A stretch of 15,387 nucleotides of DNA from positions 1 to 15,387 of the forward strand of contig DATLJF010000160.1 of assembly GCA_035539015.1 (NCBI GenBank), written 5' to 3'. The translations under genes and the position numbers were made by a program. Position 1 is the stretch's first letter. Every line of letters starts with the position of its first letter. Below the pieces are notes generated by a model. It searched no databases and was not told the origin of the DNA. It saw only the letters and a program-made list of their open reading frames with translations. Shown here piece after piece: positions 13,111-15,387 of this stretch. Origin of the DNA: Stenotrophomonas_A sp035539015 (GTDB lineage: Bacteria; Pseudomonadota; Gammaproteobacteria; Xanthomonadales; Xanthomonadaceae).

Positions 13111-15093
13111 ATGAAGGCAAGTCTGCGCGCCGCCGCGCTGGTGGCGCTGTGTGTATTGTCCGTGCCGGCACACGCTCAGGTCGACCTGGACGCGTATCTA
13201 CGGGATGACCAGTTCAAGGATTTGAAGATTTCCCCGGATGGGCAGTACTTCGCCGCGACCGTGCCTTTGGAAGACCGCACCGCGCTGGCAATCCTGCGGC
13301 GTAGCGACAACAAGATCACCGGCTCCTTTGCGATGGGCAGGAATACGCACGTCGGCAACTTCTTCTGGGCCAACGACAACCGCGTCCTGCTCGACGTGGC
13401 GCAGAAGTTCGGCAGCATCGACCAGCCATATTCGACCGGTGAGCTATTCGCGATCAATGCGGACAGCGGGCGTTCGGAGATTCTGGTTGGGTTCCGGGTG
13501 GACGACGGTGGCGTGGGTACCCATATCAAGCCCAAAAAGGGCTATGAGAAGGTGTATGCGGAGCTTGCCGACGTCCTGCCGAGCGACGAGCGCAACGTGA
13601 TCGTTTCGATCACGCCGTTCTCCGAGGACATCACCTTCAGCACGGCTGACCGCATGGATATCAACAGCGGCCGCCGCGTGACCGTGGCGCGTTCGCCGAT
13701 CCAGCAGGCTGGCTTTGCCACCGATAACCAGGGCGAAGTGCGTTTCGCCTACGGCGCGGCGAGCGACAATGCCAACAAGCTGTACTACCGGGACGGGCAG
13801 GGAAGCGACTGGCGGCTGATCAACGACGAGCGCGATACCCATCACGTCGAATGGCCCATCGGGTTTTCCGAAGACAACAAGGTCGCCTACCTCAAGGTCG
13901 AGAATACGCGGGGCCCCGACGCGATCGTTGCCTGGAACATTGCCTCCAACGAGCGCAACGTCGTCCTGCGCGATGCGGTCGCCGACCCTGGTTCCATCCT
14001 GTATCGGCTCGGCACCCAGATTCCGGTCGGCGCGATGATTCTCACCGACCGTCCGCATACGCGCTTCTTCGACGAGCAGGGCGCAGATGCCCGCCAATAT
14101 CATTCGCTGGAAGCCGCATTCGGCGGTGCCGCGGTGATGATCACCTCGGGCACGCGCGATGGGCGGCAATTGCTGTTGGAGGTGTGGTCCGATAGCGATC
14201 CGGGCGAGTTCTATCTGTTCGATACGCAGGCGCGGCGTGCCGAACACGTAATCACTCGGCGCAACTGGGTGGATCCGGCCAAGGTAGCGCAGGTAACCGG
14301 CGTTTCTTTCAAGGCGCGCGATGGCCTTGAGTTGCACGGCTTCCTGACCCGACCGCGTGGCAGCGAAGGCAAGGCGTTGCCGATGGTGGTGCTGCCGCAT
14401 GGCGGCCCGTTCGGCGTGCACGACAGCTGGAGCTACGATCCCGAGACACAGATGCTGGCCGCCGCCGGGTATGCGGTGCTGCAGGTCAACTATCGAGGGT
14501 CGTCGAACTACGGTCGCGCCTTCGAGCAAGCCGGCGCGCAGCAATGGGGCCTGGCCATGCAGGACGACATCACCGATGCCACGCGTTGGGCGATTGCCCA
14601 GGGCCATGCCGATGCGAATCGCATCTGCATCTATGGTGCCAGCTATGGCGGTTATGCCGCGCTGATGGGTGTTGCCAAGGAGCCGGCCCTGTACAAGTGT
14701 GCGGCGGGCTACGTGGGCATATACGATTTGCCGATGCGCTATTCGCGCGGCATGGCGCAAGAAACCAAGGCTGGTGAAACCTGGCTGCGCGAATGGATGG
14801 GCGACCCGGCGACGCTGGCCGCCACCTCTCCCACCAACCTCGCCGACCGCATCAAGGTCCCGGTCTTCCTCGCCGCCGGCGGCGAAGACGAGCGTGCGCC
14901 TATCGAGCACACCAAGAAGATGGCCGCTGCTTTGCAGAAGGCCGGGGTGCCGGTGGAGACGCTGTACTACGGCACCGAGGCGCACGGTTTCTACACGCTC
15001 GAACATCGGCGCGAGTACTACACCAAATTGCTGGCGTTCCTGTCGCGCTCGCTGGGCGGTCAGCCCGCTGGCGCGGCGGCGGCGCAGCACTGA
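13111..15093 (+). CDS. Secreted S9 family peptidase (prolyl oligopeptidase-like), copy 1
   Basis: A 660-residue exported serine peptidase. The signal peptide covers residues 1-22 (MKASLRAAALVALCVLSVPAHA), with cleavage before QVDLDAYL. Residues of about 30-390 form an N-terminal beta-propeller-like region with repeated SPDG-type strands. The C-terminal alpha/beta-hydrolase domain carries LPHGGPFG (428-435), the nucleophile Ser511 in IYGASYGGYAAL, Asp593 in AAGGEDERAP, and His625 in GTEAHGFY, the complete catalytic triad. The length fits the S9 acyl-aminoacyl/dipeptidyl peptidase branch. The ATG at 13111 follows an AGGAAGGGG ribosome site; an in-frame upstream extension to 13012 would place charged residues before the signal peptide and is rejected. 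A paralogue starts 20 bases downstream. The likely role is digestion of peptides in the periplasm or outside the cell. Confidence 0.93.
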   Translation: MKASLRAAALVALCVLSVPAHAQVDLDAYLRDDQFKDLKISPDGQYFAATVPLEDRTALAILRRSDNKITGSFAMGRNTHVGNFFWANDNRVLLDVAQKFGSIDQPYSTGELFAINADSGRSEILVGFRVDDGGVGTHIKPKKGYEKVYAELADVLPSDERNVIVSITPFSEDITFSTADRMDINSGRRVTVARSPIQQAGFATDNQGEVRFAYGAASDNANKLYYRDGQGSDWRLINDERDTHHVEWPIGFSEDNKVAYLKVENTRGPDAIVAWNIASNERNVVLRDAVADPGSILYRLGTQIPVGAMILTDRPHTRFFDEQGADARQYHSLEAAFGGAAVMITSGTRDGRQLLLEVWSDSDPGEFYLFDTQARRAEHVITRRNWVDPAKVAQVTGVSFKARDGLELHGFLTRPRGSEGKALPMVVLPHGGPFGVHDSWSYDPETQMLAAAGYAVLQVNYRGSSNYGRAFEQAGAQQWGLAMQDDITDATRWAIAQGHADANRICIYGASYGGYAALMGVAKEPALYKCAAGYVGIYDLPMRYSRGMAQETKAGETWLREWMGDPATLAATSPTNLADRIKVPVFLAAGGEDERAPIEHTKKMAAALQKAGVPVETLYYGTEAHGFYTLEHRREYYTKLLAFLSRSLGGQPAGAAAAQH

Positions 15094-15113
15094 CGCACGA
15101 CCCGGAGAAGGCG

Positions 15114-15387
15114 ATGTTCAAGCGAGTTTGGGTGGCGGGCCTGCTGGCGCTATGCGCAGCAGGCCAGGCTGGGGCGCAGGTCGATCTGGATGCCTACCTC
15201 AAGAACGACCAGTACGAGCAGCTCAAGTTGTCGCCGGATGGCAACTACTTCGCCGCCACCGTGCCGCTGGAGGACCGCACCGCGCTGGTCATCGTCCAGC
15301 GTACCGATGGCAAGGTCACCAACCATTTCCTGATGACGCGCAACACCCATGTCAGCGGTTTCGATTGGGTGAGCGATGATCGGGTGG
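15114..15387 (+). CDS. Secreted S9 family peptidase, copy 2 (N-terminal part, runs off right edge)
   Basis: The open frame from the ATG at 15114 (GGAGAAG ribosome site) continues for 91 codons to the window edge. It has a signal peptide (MFKRVWVAGLLALCAAGQAGA) with cleavage before QVDLDAYLKNDQ. Over the 70 residues from QVDLDAYL I count 47 identities with the upstream peptidase, including an unbroken match through YFAATVPLEDRTAL. It is therefore a tandem paralogue, 20 bases downstream of copy 1 and surely co-transcribed. The catalytic domain is outside the window, so I cannot tell whether it is intact. Confidence 0.9.
   Translation, partial: MFKRVWVAGLLALCAAGQAGAQVDLDAYLKNDQYEQLKLSPDGNYFAATVPLEDRTALVIVQRTDGKVTNHFLMTRNTHVSGFDWVSDDRV

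Noticed and set aside
13444..15090. 548-codon open frame on the minus strand opposite the S9 peptidase
   Set aside because: Antisense shadow of a gene with a full catalytic triad; no recognisable domain.

Overview
The window is GC-rich chromosomal DNA with dense coding capacity. The organism is most likely a member of the Xanthomonadaceae (Xanthomonas, Stenotrophomonas, Lysobacter or Pseudoxanthomonas type). This rests on the character of MutS, on the paired GTAGGAG-type REP palindromes near the left end, and on the tandem secreted S9 peptidases. I cannot fix the genus from the sequence alone. No tRNA, rRNA, CRISPR array, insertion sequence or prophage gene is visible.

Left part (1-4988), all on the minus strand: the N-terminal 220 codons of a monofunctional haem catalase run off the left edge, preceded by a good sigma70-type promoter. 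A REPIN-like inverted pair of REP palindromes separates it from mutS. Upstream of mutS lies a two-gene thiol-redox unit: a CcdA-type membrane electron carrier and a thioredoxin-fold lipoprotein, equivalent to the two halves of DipZ.

Central part (5118-8822), minus strand: a probable operon of a short-chain dehydrogenase, a Tat-exported epoxide hydrolase, a Sec-exported alpha/beta hydrolase of the epoxide hydrolase/dehalogenase type, and the organic hydroperoxide reductase Ohr. Divergent from it (9120-11206, plus strand) is an OmpR/EnvZ-type two-component system whose genes overlap by 4 bases. The 297-base region between the two units holds two oppositely oriented copies of a 10-bp-phased TGT repeat, the architecture expected of an OmpR-family operator. 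A related repeat, and a separate 19-bp GC-rich element, recur in front of ccdA. My working model is that the two-component system senses an envelope stress and controls both its own operon and a detoxification set (epoxides, organic hydroperoxides, carbonyls, periplasmic thiols).

Right part (11357-15387), plus strand: an ABC-F ATPase of unassigned subfamily, then two tandem secreted S9 (prolyl oligopeptidase-like) peptidases. The second is cut by the right edge.

Most genes here are of recognisable family. The possible novelty lies in the organisation and shared regulatory DNA of the stress cluster, not in any unknown protein.
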